From Gilliamella sp. N-G2 (GTDB lineage: Bacteria > Pseudomonadota > Gammaproteobacteria > Enterobacterales > Orbaceae): a stretch of DNA of 64,000 nucleotides. Positions 31,801-39,060 of this stretch are shown here, one piece after another; positions within the stretch are counted from its first letter, which is position 1; each line of letters opens with the position of its first letter. The stretch lies in NCBI RefSeq assembly GCF_002142215.1, contig NZ_NAST01000001.1, positions 62,001 to 126,000 of the forward strand, read 5' to 3'. Both the position numbers and the translations under genes were made by a program. The notes beneath the pieces are model-generated. The model was not told the origin of the DNA. It saw only the letters and a program-made list of their open reading frames with translations, and ran no database searches.

Positions 31801-33137
31801 ATATGATTTACTACACCATTAGCAATAAAGATGGCTTTCATATCTTGGCCACCAATATCCATGATAAAACTGACCTTAGGCTCAATATGTTTAGCAGCAG
31901 CAAAATGCGCCATTGTTTCGACTAGACCATCATCAATTGCAAAAGCGGCTTTTAGCAGTTCCTCACCATAACCAGTAACACCAGTGCGAGCAATAATAAT
32001 CTCTTTACCTGATGCAGCAATCTCATCTTTTAATACCGTTAAACCTTTAATTAATGCGGTGATTGAGTGGCCATTATTAGGCGCATAATAAGCAAAAAGT
32101 AGCTCGTCATCCTCACTAATTAAGGTAATTTTAGTAGTAGTTGAACCACTATCAATTCCCAAATAAGCTTTCTGCTTTTGATAAGCAGTTAAAGCTAAAC
32201 GAGGAATTTGAATATATTTGCGTTTTTGTTGCCAATCATCAAAAGACAAAGCTTGATTAAAGAGTGGTTTTAACCTAAAAGACTGATTAACTTGAATCTT
32301 GGTAGAGGCATTTAATCTATCAATAAATTCAGTAAGTGTAAGTTGACTGCGTTCAATAGCATGAATCGCTGCGCCCCAAGCGGACAACAAAGTAGGATGT
32401 TCGGTGGTAACTATCTGATCTTCATTTAACTTTAGTGTCTCTAAAGCAGCTTTACCTAACGTAGGAATAAACGAAAACGGACCACCAATCAACATTACTT
32501 TCGGTACGATATCATAACCACGAGCTAACGTATTGACCAATTGAATACAGACGGCATGTAAAACTGAATAGGCAATATTCGCTTTTGATACATTACGGCT
32601 AATTAAATTTTGCACATCAGTCTTAGCAAATACACCACAACGTGATGCTATAGGATAGACTTTATCATGTTGAGTTGCTAGAAGATCAAATTCTTGAACC
32701 GGAGTATTAAGCAAGGTCGCCATCTGATCAATAAATGCCCCTGTGCCTCCTGCACAACTACCATTCATTCGAATATCAGGCGGACGATCAGGAAAAAAGA
32801 AGATCATCTTACTATCTTCACCGCCAATATCGATTAAAGTTCTAACCTCAGGATATTTGCGCTGCACCACTTCCGATGCGGCAACCACCTCTTGAATAAA
32901 GGCGATATCGGCTTTTTCCGAAATCCCCATCCCAGCAGAACCAGTCACCTTGACCGATAATACAATATCTTCACCCAATTGCTGTTTAATTTCATCTAAT
33001 AGCGATAAAACTGTAGGAACAATATGGGTATTATGGCGAACATAATTGGTATAAACAAAATTATCTTGCTCATCAAGCACAACACATTTTGCTGTAGTAG
33101 AACCAACATCCAATCCAAGTCTATACATTTTTGGCAT
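28863..33137 (-). CDS. giant acyl-CoA dehydratase activase-type protein
   Basis: 1424 residues. Two BadF/HgdC-type ATPase domains lie in tandem. The first (about 5-275) has GLDVGSTTAKCVV, an iron-sulfur cysteine at 128 (MNGSCAGGTG) and another at 167. The second (about 320-590) has GIDSGSTTTKITL, EACSSGCGSF and CTVFMNSKV. A cysteine pair (CKGCENKCD) follows, then a DUF2229 region (about 690-900) and an HgdB-like part with further conserved cysteines (CNNEICYP, GGQCRAS, FGCIANHV). Such proteins couple ATP hydrolysis to low-potential electron transfer in anaerobes. It is first in the minus-strand operon leading into ynbA. Its substrate is not known. Confidence 0.85.
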   Translation of the reverse strand: MPKMYRLGLDVGSTTAKCVVLDEQDNFVYTNYVRHNTHIVPTVLSLLDEIKQQLGEDIVLSVKVTGSAGMGISEKADIAFIQEVVAASEVVQRKYPEVRTLIDIGGEDSKMIFFFPDRPPDIRMNGSCAGGTGAFIDQMATLLNTPVQEFDLLATQHDKVYPIASRCGVFAKTDVQNLISRNVSKANIAYSVLHAVCIQLVNTLARGYDIVPKVMLIGGPFSFIPTLGKAALETLKLNEDQIVTTEHPTLLSAWGAAIHAIERSQLTLTEFIDRLNASTKIQVNQSFRLKPLFNQALSFDDWQQKRKYIQIPRLALTAYQKQKAYLGIDSGSTTTKITLISEDDELLFAYYAPNNGHSITALIKGLTVLKDEIAASGKEIIIARTGVTGYGEELLKAAFAIDDGLVETMAHFAAAKHIEPKVSFIMDIGGQDMKAIFIANGVVNHIELNEACSSGCGSFIETFAKSLNSNTIDFADAACKSNNPCDLGTRCTVFMNSKVKQALRENATMGDISAGLAFSVIKNAIHKVLKLHDMRKLGDHIVVQGGTFKNPAVFRALEQLTGAQIASSNIPELMGAYGAALVAKNHYAQQQTPSQFIGLDNLHKAEDNKAKPSRCKGCENKCDIMIYRFANGQRYYSGNKCERFLSNNQYQDKNAFNMFDYKNALLFDRTNIHNAESKLNVGIPRVLGQYENFPFWHTLLTNSGINVTLSPYSTHEIYEKGAGTVMSDSICFPAKLVHGHIMELIEQKVDRIFMPMVVFESDQFTNAVNSYNCPIVSSYAEVVNSAINPSQKYDVPLDYPVINFSNQKLLKKGCINYLTSLGIAEKIANQAFSDALAAQAEYKKSLYNKAVEVLNNAKQTGRYVFILAGRPYHSDSLINHKTPEILNALGCDVITEDSVLGAISQLSPELQICSQWSYPNRLYAAASFVAEQPKNIQFVQLNSFGCGPDAIVTDECKAILESKGKTCTIIRVDEITATGSVRLRLRSIIESIRMNHQQPLKVVERKKTAIFAKQDKQRRTILAPYISDFYSPLLPPIFELSGYKLETLPKPDKSSVEWGLKYCNNEICYPATIIVGDIIKALNSGKYQRDEVAIGITQTGGQCRASSYLSLIKKAMISNGFEDIPIVSLSTGNINEIEQPGFRINWLKTLPTTFFAMLFTDSISKMFYSIAPRAKFKQQANQAKDLYIRKLQQLINQHKGKKAIFALLKEAVDHFNQIETLNKDCPQIGIVGEIYVKYNSFGNQHSVDWLVDQGIEPVIPPMIEFFAQCFVNYDSNVDNYIVNKSFVAYFVHFFEKVAQKYIDKTNQILSGFKHYQPFHNIRDMAKKAEEILNLANQYGEGWLIPAGIMTFAEHGINNVISLQPFGCIANHVVSKGVEKRMRDLNPKLNLLYLDFDDGAGEVNVLNRLHFMVSSLKYAQLQRIV

Positions 33138-33342
33138 AACAAACTCACATTTTGCAATTTAGACTTTACCTATAAAAGGATCACAAAAATATAGATATAA
33201 TTATTATTGTTTTATGAAATTATTATAGCGAAATCTTTCTAATTTTTAATCTATTTGTCTGAAAAATGACATTTTTGGATATTTTTTGGCTAGGAAAACA
33301 GTTAGAAGGCTTTAAACATAAAACCCTCTAATATGTTTAAGG

Positions 33343-34059
33343 TTAAGCTTTTGTCAGTCCTTGCTTAGCCGTAGCAATAACATTCTTTAAATCGATCCCT
33401 TGTGCTTTTGCAGCAAAAATACAACCGCAATAACATTGACGATAAACATCGTACTCCTTACAAAGTTCAATAGATCGTTTATAACCATTATTCTTTTTGA
33501 AATCAGAAGGCAGATAATTTACCGAAAAAAGCTCTTGAATCTCAAAACCAATTTGATTAATTTTCTGGCTATTCTTTTTCGGACTTAGCGTTAAAGCACT
33601 AGCGAAATAATCAAAACCTAACTCTTGAGCTTTAATCGCTGCTAAATCTAATCGCATCTTATAACAAAGATGGCAACGTTCTCCGCCTTCTGGAGCATCA
33701 CGTAGATGCTCAACCTTCTTAATAAATTCTGCTGGTTGATACGGGGCTTCTAAAAACTGAACATTGTTGCCGGTTTTTTGATTAAAATCAGCAATAAATT
33801 TTTGTTGCACAACACTACGATACTCATATTCTACTCGCGGATGAATATTCGAATTAGCAAAATAAATAGTAATATCTGCATACTGAGCCAAATACTCCAG
33901 TACATAAGTACTACATGGTGCACAGCAACTATGAATTAGTAACTTTGGTCGTGCTGATGCTAACTGCCAATCAGCAATCACCTCTTTCAAAACTGAATCG
34001 TAGTTTACTTTATTATGTGGATTTAATTTTTCGAGAATATCTTTGGCATTAATTAACAT
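33343..34059 (-). CDS. queH: epoxyqueuosine reductase QueH
   Basis: A 238-residue QueH (DUF208) protein, the cobalamin-independent enzyme for the last step of queuosine tRNA modification. Expected cysteines are present: HSCCAPC (residues 45, 46, 49), ERCHLC (129, 132) and YCGC near the C-terminus, ligands of an iron-sulfur cluster and a second metal site. It lies alone, downstream of the CRISPR array on the same strand. E. coli uses the unrelated QueG instead. Confidence 0.92.
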   Translation of the reverse strand: MLINAKDILEKLNPHNKVNYDSVLKEVIADWQLASARPKLLIHSCCAPCSTYVLEYLAQYADITIYFANSNIHPRVEYEYRSVVQQKFIADFNQKTGNNVQFLEAPYQPAEFIKKVEHLRDAPEGGERCHLCYKMRLDLAAIKAQELGFDYFASALTLSPKKNSQKINQIGFEIQELFSVNYLPSDFKKNNGYKRSIELCKEYDVYRQCYCGCIFAAKAQGIDLKNVIATAKQGLTKA

Positions 34060-34313
34060 TGGGACTCTTTCAAGTATCAGACTGATTGATGAATTTTAAG
34101 GCGCGTATAATATAGTGTTCTACTTTAGCGTTCAAGTTTAAGTTACAATTTTGTTTTTCGGGATTAACATTTAATTTTTTCGCTAAATTTGCGGTTATTA
34201 AAAACCCTTTTCCTCAAATTTTTAAATGCTAATTTCATCATTTTGCAGCAGTAAAAAAGTGACAAATGCCTAAATCATGAGTTAGACATTTTTAATAAAC
34301 TGTTTCAACAGAA

Positions 34314-34461
34314 TTTTTTGACTAACTATGCGGCAGTGAACACAGGCGTTGTTTCTTTTAAGGCTCCTGACAATTTTTTGACTTACTATGCGGCAGTGAA
34401 CGCATGGTCAATAATGATGGCTGGATTTTTCTTTTTTTTGACTTACTATGCGGCAGTGAAC
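34314..34461 (-). CRISPR. type I-F-like mini CRISPR array 1 (3 repeats, 2 spacers)
   Basis: Three 28-bp repeats at 34314-34341, 34374-34401 and 34434-34461 are separated by two 32-bp spacers, the exact I-F geometry. Read on the minus strand the repeat starts GTTCACTGCCGCATAG and ends in an A run, close to the canonical I-F repeat GTTCACTGCCGTATAGG... The repeat at 34314 has one mismatch and marks the trailer end, so transcription runs right to left. The expected CTGCC/GGCAG stem is weakened because GGCAG is replaced by GTAAG. No cas gene lies in the window. Confidence 0.93.
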
Positions 34462-34593
34462 AAGAACATTATACACAATAAACTTTGTTCAGAAAAAGGA
34501 TAATAACCAATTTATAACTAAAAACCCTTTTTTTACACCCATTTATAATTATTTGATTTTAAATGAATTATAAGTGTCGGTAAAAAAAGGGTT
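34462..34593 (-). promoter_or_regulatory. leader of CRISPR array 1 with inverted repeat and IHF site
   Basis: The AT-rich stretch next to the leader-proximal repeat contains a 14-bp perfect inverted repeat AACCCTTTTTTTAC / GTAAAAAAAGGGTT (34523-34536, 34580-34593). Between the arms lies an IHF consensus on the minus strand, AATCAAATAATTA (34546-34558; WATCAANNNNTTR). The start of the arm and of the IHF site are at the same distance from the array as in array 2. I-F adaptation is known to use IHF in the leader. Confidence 0.75.
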
Positions 34594-34670
34594 GTCTGCT
34601 AATGATATCTTCTTATAGGCAACACTTTATTTCATTCATCAATATGTTTTTTGGAATTAACCTGCTTTCT

Positions 34671-35027
34671 TTATTTTACTAAGCAATTATCATAATCATT
34701 GTCCAAAAATTGCATTTCTTTAAGCGTATCACGTTTATCTGTTGCATAATTTAGTATAGAGTCTACAAATTTATTACCAACGACATTACGAATTTCTGGA
34801 ATTGTGTTTTTGGGGTATCCATTTGCTTTTAAATCGAATAATAATTCCCCTAAAACATAATAACTATGACAATTAGAGCTAGCAGTTACGCCATTCTGAA
34901 AATTTATATCCTTTAACTCGTCAGTTGCAAGTTGTTCATCGTTAGCAAACGAATTTAACGAAATAAAAGTTAAAACAACTATTAAATAACATAATATTTT
35001 TTCATAACATTTCCTTATTTTGGGCAA
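34671..35027 (-). pseudogene. small exported protein, start probably frameshifted
   Basis: The open frame encodes 118 residues with a clear signal peptide (ILCYLIVVLTFISLNSFAN) and a mature part of about 90 residues with two cysteines (SSNCHSYYVLG and the C-terminal DNCLVK). I do not recognise the family. Its only in-frame start is a TTG without a ribosome site. AAGGAAATGTTATGAAAAAA offers a good site and ATG, but six A put it out of frame; seven A would give MKKILCYLIVV. It may be phase-variable, a sequencing slip or a broken gene. Confidence 0.55.
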
Positions 35028-35361
35028 TGGTATGTTATTTATAAAATTTGAGCAATAAAAACTATAATAAACTTACATTGATATAGCTCATCAGTAGCTT
35101 TACTGATAACACAGTGTCTACCGGCTATAGTTTCTAATTTAAGTACGCAGTTTTTTTGATTATATTTTTTAACTCTTGGCTCCTCTTTTACACTCATATT
35201 AGGTCAACGTCCCAACAATATGTTTCCATATTTTTTCAAGACATAAAGAAACCGCCAGAAGGCGGTTTGTTTGAATGTAATAGATATCTACTCGGTATAA
35301 ATATTCCTGTAAATATAAGGAATACATAATTCATAGACAAATATAAATCCCAAAGGGCTTT
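35028..35361. other. gap between two exported-protein genes
   Basis: No gene is seen in this 334-base stretch. It holds the upstream region of the small exported protein, with an ATACCATTGCCC box (35024-35035, minus strand), and, toward the lipoprotein gene, the hairpin AAACCGCC-agaa-GGCGGTTT at 35249-35268, a probable terminator of the lipoprotein transcript. Confidence 0.6.
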
Positions 35362-36045
35362 TTATCTCAGATTGAAATTACTATATACTTTATATTCAAT
35401 GAATTGATTAGTTGCTTTTATTATTTCTAATTCTGCACCTTTATATCTTATAACTTTTGATTCTGATAAGTCATATTCAACATTATTTGAAAAAGCAGGT
35501 CGAGCAAAATCATTATTGAATTCTTTATACCCAATGTTAATCTTATTCCCAACTTTTCCATTATAGATTAGTATCTGCTGGAACGCGTTTTGATAAGTTA
35601 CATTTTTCTTTTGGTAAGAAAATGAAGCATCACCTTTACATAAAGAACTACCGCTAACAGTAATAATACATAGGTCATTATTTTGTTTATTAGTTCTAAT
35701 CCCTACAGGTATATCCGCAAAAGCTGATTTTCCCACTGTTACTCCAGAATTTAACTCATTTAACCCAAAAAACAGATACTTTTGATCTTCACCTACTTTA
35801 GGGTATTCTCCAGCATGAATAGTAAAATCGACGATACCACTAACAACTGTAGTTTGAGGAAAATAAACAACATCCCTTGCTGCTACTGTACCCTGTCTAA
35901 CCATATCATCACCGATAACTGTTTTTGTAACAACATTCAAATCGGGATAACTTATTTGTTTTGTTTCGGCTACATAATTATACTTCACAGTATTACAAGC
36001 AGTTAAAACAAAGCCAAATAAACTTAAAAAAATTATTCTTTTCAT
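35362..36045 (-). CDS. unknown outer-membrane-type lipoprotein
   Basis: A 227-residue lipoprotein. The signal peptide ends in the lipobox LTAC at residues 14-17 (FGFVLTACNTVKYNY), giving acylation at C17. The mature part is beta-rich with two cysteines (NDLCIITVSGSSLCKG) that could form a disulfide. Residue 19 is V, so no Asp-2 inner-membrane retention signal is seen. Family not recognised. GGAGATGGT lies just before ATG 36045. Upstream DNA resembles that of the two other exported-protein genes nearby. Confidence 0.75.
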   Translation of the reverse strand: MKRIIFLSLFGFVLTACNTVKYNYVAETKQISYPDLNVVTKTVIGDDMVRQGTVAARDVVYFPQTTVVSGIVDFTIHAGEYPKVGEDQKYLFFGLNELNSGVTVGKSAFADIPVGIRTNKQNNDLCIITVSGSSLCKGDASFSYQKKNVTYQNAFQQILIYNGKVGNKINIGYKEFNNDFARPAFSNNVEYDLSESKVIRYKGAELEIIKATNQFIEYKVYSNFNLR

Positions 36046-36094
36046 ACCATCTCCTTTTTTGGTAATAGTATGTCATTTAAGAATTAGTGGCAAT

Positions 36095-36117
36095 AAAAAA
36101 CCGCCCTAAAGCGGTTT
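36095..36117 (-). terminator. terminator at the trailer end of CRISPR array 2
   Basis: On the minus strand AAACCGC-tttagg-GCGGTTT is followed by more T (TTTATT). It lies 7 bases beyond the degenerate terminal repeat of array 2 and upstream of the lipoprotein gene, so it is placed to end the array transcript. Confidence 0.75.
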
Positions 36118-36123
36118 GTTTGA

Positions 36124-36271
36124 ATTTTTAACTACCTACAAGGCAGTGAACAACATGCTAGAACTACCCGAAAAAAGTAGTTGTTTCTAAACTACCTACA
36201 CGGCAGTGAACGCATGATGTATGTTTTTTTGCATTACTAACTGTTTCTAAACTACCTACACGGCAGTGAAC
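36124..36271 (-). CRISPR. type I-F-like mini CRISPR array 2 (3 repeats, 2 spacers)
   Basis: 28-bp repeats at 36124-36151, 36184-36211 and 36244-36271 are separated by two 32-bp spacers. On the minus strand the repeat starts GTTCACTGCCGTGTAGGTAG. The hairpin CTGCC-gtgta-GGTAG is kept with one G-U pair. The copy at 36124 has four mismatches to the other two, marking it as the trailer end. The repeat differs at several positions from that of array 1. No cas genes accompany it, so crRNA use would need proteins encoded elsewhere. Confidence 0.93.
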
Positions 36272-36403
36272 TTGAACCCGATATACTATAAATGTTGTTG
36301 GCAAAAAGGCAAAGTCTAATTTTACCAATAAAAACCCTTTTTTTGAGCTATTCTTTAATATGTTGATTTTAAAATATTTTATTTTAAGTCAAAAAAAAGG
36401 GTT
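36272..36403 (-). promoter_or_regulatory. leader of CRISPR array 2 with inverted repeat and IHF site
   Basis: The inverted-repeat arms AACCCTTTTTTTGA (36333-36346) and TCAAAAAAAAGGGTT (36389-36403) flank an IHF consensus on the minus strand, AATCAACATATTA (36356-36368). The A4CCCT7 block begins 59 bases from the array edge and the IHF site 84 bases from it, the same offsets as in array 1. The two leaders align without gaps but differ in sequence, so the conserved parts are probably functional. Confidence 0.75.
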
Positions 36404-36738
36404 AGTAATAGGATGTTTTAGATTTCAAAAACCCCGTTCCTCAAATTTTTTATTCGATCTATTTCGGACGTTTTGTTATTTGATGGCTATTTCTATACGG
36501 CGATTACATCCGAGTAAAGAGGGTTTGCGTAACTGTCTTCCGTCATCGTTCGCTTTTAACGCACTGGCTGTATTTTTTCCTGACAAACAACTGCTTTGTC
36601 ATGCTAATCTCACTCAATTGCCCGCACTTTGCTAATGTCATTAAACAAGACTCATCATATTGATTTGTAATAAAGTAATATACTTTTATCTCATTTGATT
36701 ATTTAAATTTTGATTTACTTATAATAATTTAAGAAATA
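36404..36738. other. gap between CRISPR array 2 and a lipoprotein gene
   Basis: The GC content rises noticeably at about 36,470-36,640. A 91-codon plus-strand frame (36360-36635) begins inside the CRISPR leader and has no ribosome site, so I do not call it a gene. On the minus strand a 32-codon frame (MTLAKCGQ...) is similarly unsupported. The composition suggests a remnant of older coding DNA or an RNA, but nothing is recognised. Confidence 0.4.
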
Positions 36739-36765
36739 AAAGAACCTGTAATACAGGTTCTTTTT
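36739..36765 (-). terminator. terminator of the small lipoprotein gene
   Basis: The stem AAAGAACCTG / CAGGTTCTTT with a five-base loop is followed on the minus strand by TTATTTC. It lies 12 bases past the stop expected for the unshifted lipoprotein frame (36777), which supports that longer reading as ancestral. Confidence 0.8.
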
Positions 36766-36776
36766 AAACTTTTGAA

Positions 36777-37204
36777 TCATTGATATAAAGTTGTTGGAAT
36801 TATGTCAGTGTTTCCATTTTGGTCTATAAATAATCTAAAGATTTTTTCTCATTGTTATTTAAATTAAAATCACGTTCACGACGGGGAACATTAAAACTAC
36901 ACAATCCGTGACCTTGTATAGATGCACCAATAATAACTTCACCAGCAGGCAGATAAAAAGTTGCTCTTTCTTTAGTTTCAAACTTAGCAACTTCTTGCCC
37001 ATTTAAAAATAAATTTATGTAACATCCGCTACCAGTCAATCCTTTATCTCTGATAAACACTAATGTCGCATTATTATCTAGTTTAGCTTGATGATTGAAT
37101 ATTCTTGCTTCTGGTACTTGTTTTATTTCATGTTCAGCTGGTGGTCTAGTAGAACATCCAATTAAAACTAAGGTTAAAAAGTCACCAACCAATAATTTCT
37201 TCAT
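36777..37204 (-). pseudogene. small lipoprotein with C-terminal frameshift
   Basis: The current frame (36824-37204) gives 126 residues. It has a signal peptide and lipobox VLIGC, then a beta-rich domain (TLVFIRDKGLTGSGCYINLF, FYLPAGEV) resembling DUF2846-type lipoproteins. It ends abruptly at TAG. In the neighbouring frame the reading continues FIDQNGNTDIIPTTLYQ to TGA at 36777. One lost base near 36833-36840 therefore explains the early stop. ATG 37204 is preferred to an upstream TTG because GAGGAAAGGT precedes it. The product may still be partly functional. Confidence 0.7.
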
Positions 37205-37423
37205 ACCTTTCCTCAAAAATTTTTAGCAATGGTATTTTATTTAATTTTGACAATAAAACTCCATTCCTCAATTTATTTATAATTTATAAGCCTTGAAATA
37301 GAGCTACGCTCTATTGATAATGATAATTATTAATTTTGATTTTTTATAAAACTTAATTTCATTTTTAGCAAATAAAAGCGTTATAATATCCTCAATTTTC
37401 TAAATAAAATTTTAGGCCTGAAA

Positions 37424-38836
37424 TTGGATTTTCAACTTGTTAGTCGATTAAAGAATCTTCAACTTTATAAAAAAAGACGTTCAAATAATGTGCTGTTCTG
37501 GCGCGAAATTTACCCTTTAGCTATGCCAATTTTGATTGAGAATTTGTCGGTCATTTTGATGGGGATTTTTAGTACGTTTTTAGTGAGTTGGATTGGTAAG
37601 GCCGAGATGGCTGCCGTCGGACTTGCAGAAAGCTTTAATATGATTATCATGTCCTTCTTTATGGCAGTTGCACTAGGTACTTCTGTGGTGGTAGCGTTTA
37701 GCTTGGGTCGACACAATCGTAAAAAAGCCGTGGTCGCAGCAAGGCAATCCATTACGTTGTTAGTAATAATTTCGATTTTACTGTTTTTGTTTGTCGAGTT
37801 CTCAGGTTATTGGATTGTCGAAATTATTGCCGGTAAGGCTGATCCTGAAGTTAAGGAATTAACGCTCACCTTTCTAAGATTAACCGTTTTAGGTTACCCT
37901 GCCCTTGCATTTATCTTAGTTGGCTGTGGCGCTCTGCGTGGCGCCGGTAATACTAAGTTACCAATGTATTTGAATATCATTATGAATATTTTAAATCTGT
38001 CGATTAGCTATGTCCTAATTTATGGCGCTTTTGGTTGGCATGGTCTTGGATTTATTGGGGCGGGTATTGGCTTAACGATGTCTCGCTATTGTGGGATGTT
38101 TTTTATTTTATTGGTGTTAACCATCAAGCCAAGTCGAGCGTTATTTATTCCTTTTCGTAGTTACTTTCATGCATTTAATGGCAAGATTTTAATAGATATT
38201 TTAGGGATCGGAATTCCGGCCAGTGTTGAATCGGTAATGTTTAACATTGGAAAATTGTTAACGCAAACTTTTGTTGCTGGTATGGGGACATCAACGATTG
38301 CAGCTAATTTTATCGCATTCTCTATTGCTGGATTACTCAATTTGCCAGGCGGTACACTCGGTGCAACCTCTACTATTATTGTTGGTAAACGTATTGGTAT
38401 GGGGCAAATCTATCAACCTACTAGACAACTTAGGTTTATCTTTCATTTAACCAGCTTGTTACTCTGCTTTTTAGCATTTTTATCGATTCCATTTGCCGGG
38501 CTCTTAAGTTCAATGTATACCGATGATCAGGAAGTTATCGAGATTTCCAAACATTTGTTATGGCTTAATGCGTTGTTTACCCCTTTCTGGGCTTCCTCTT
38601 TTGTTTTGCCATATGGTTTTAAAGGTGCTAAAGATGCCAGTTATACCATGTGGGTCGCCATCGGGAGTATGTGGATGTGTCGGATTGTAGTTGGCTATGT
38701 TTTCGGAGTTTATTTTGGCTTTGGGGTGATTGGGGTTTGGTTCGGTATGTTCCTAGATTGGATTATTAGAAGTATTTTCTTTTATCATCGACTTATTAGT
38801 GGCAAGTGGCTTTGGCGTCATCAAACGCGAATTTGA
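37424..38836 (+). CDS. MATE-family efflux transporter
   Basis: A 470-residue multidrug/toxin extrusion protein with 12 membrane segments in two MatE repeats (about 30-235 and 255-450). Typical segments are PLAMPILIENLSVILMGI, GCGALRGAGNTKLPM and GIPASVESVMFNIG. It would export cationic compounds with Na+ or H+. The frame starts at TTG 37424, with AGG a few bases upstream. An alternative GTG start about 22 codons later would remove a basic N-terminal tail. It stands alone. Confidence 0.88.
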   Translation: MDFQLVSRLKNLQLYKKRRSNNVLFWREIYPLAMPILIENLSVILMGIFSTFLVSWIGKAEMAAVGLAESFNMIIMSFFMAVALGTSVVVAFSLGRHNRKKAVVAARQSITLLVIISILLFLFVEFSGYWIVEIIAGKADPEVKELTLTFLRLTVLGYPALAFILVGCGALRGAGNTKLPMYLNIIMNILNLSISYVLIYGAFGWHGLGFIGAGIGLTMSRYCGMFFILLVLTIKPSRALFIPFRSYFHAFNGKILIDILGIGIPASVESVMFNIGKLLTQTFVAGMGTSTIAANFIAFSIAGLLNLPGGTLGATSTIIVGKRIGMGQIYQPTRQLRFIFHLTSLLLCFLAFLSIPFAGLLSSMYTDDQEVIEISKHLLWLNALFTPFWASSFVLPYGFKGAKDASYTMWVAIGSMWMCRIVVGYVFGVYFGFGVIGVWFGMFLDWIIRSIFFYHRLISGKWLWRHQTRI

Positions 38837-39060
38837 GTTAAATTAATCAATTTATCTATTAATAACGCAAACAATCGGCAATTATTTCATTCAAAATTTC
38901 TTCTAATACCATATCATTGCTAATAGTATGGTGTTAAGATATCCATTAATACCTTGAGGTAATTATTGTCTTAATCCATTAACACTTTTTATTAAAAATG
39001 GTATGTTAATTAAAGGTATAACTTACGATCAGTATATATAAGTATAATAAGGAGATAAAA

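Noticed and set aside
34318..34503. 61-codon plus-strand frame across CRISPR array 1
   Set aside because: It is the repetitive translation of 28-bp repeats and spacers (LTYYAAVN recurring every 20 codons), not a protein gene.
34314..36271. Tn7-like CRISPR-associated transposon (I-F3) explanation for the atypical I-F repeats
   Set aside because: No tnsA, tnsB, tnsC, tniQ or transposon ends are visible in the window.
36620..36632. Pasteurellaceae-like DNA uptake signal (AAGTGCGG)
   Set aside because: I noticed only about two near matches in the window (the other near 9620), so there is no enrichment.
36360..36635. 91-codon plus-strand frame after CRISPR array 2
   Set aside because: It begins inside the array leader, lacks a ribosome site and shows no recognisable domain.
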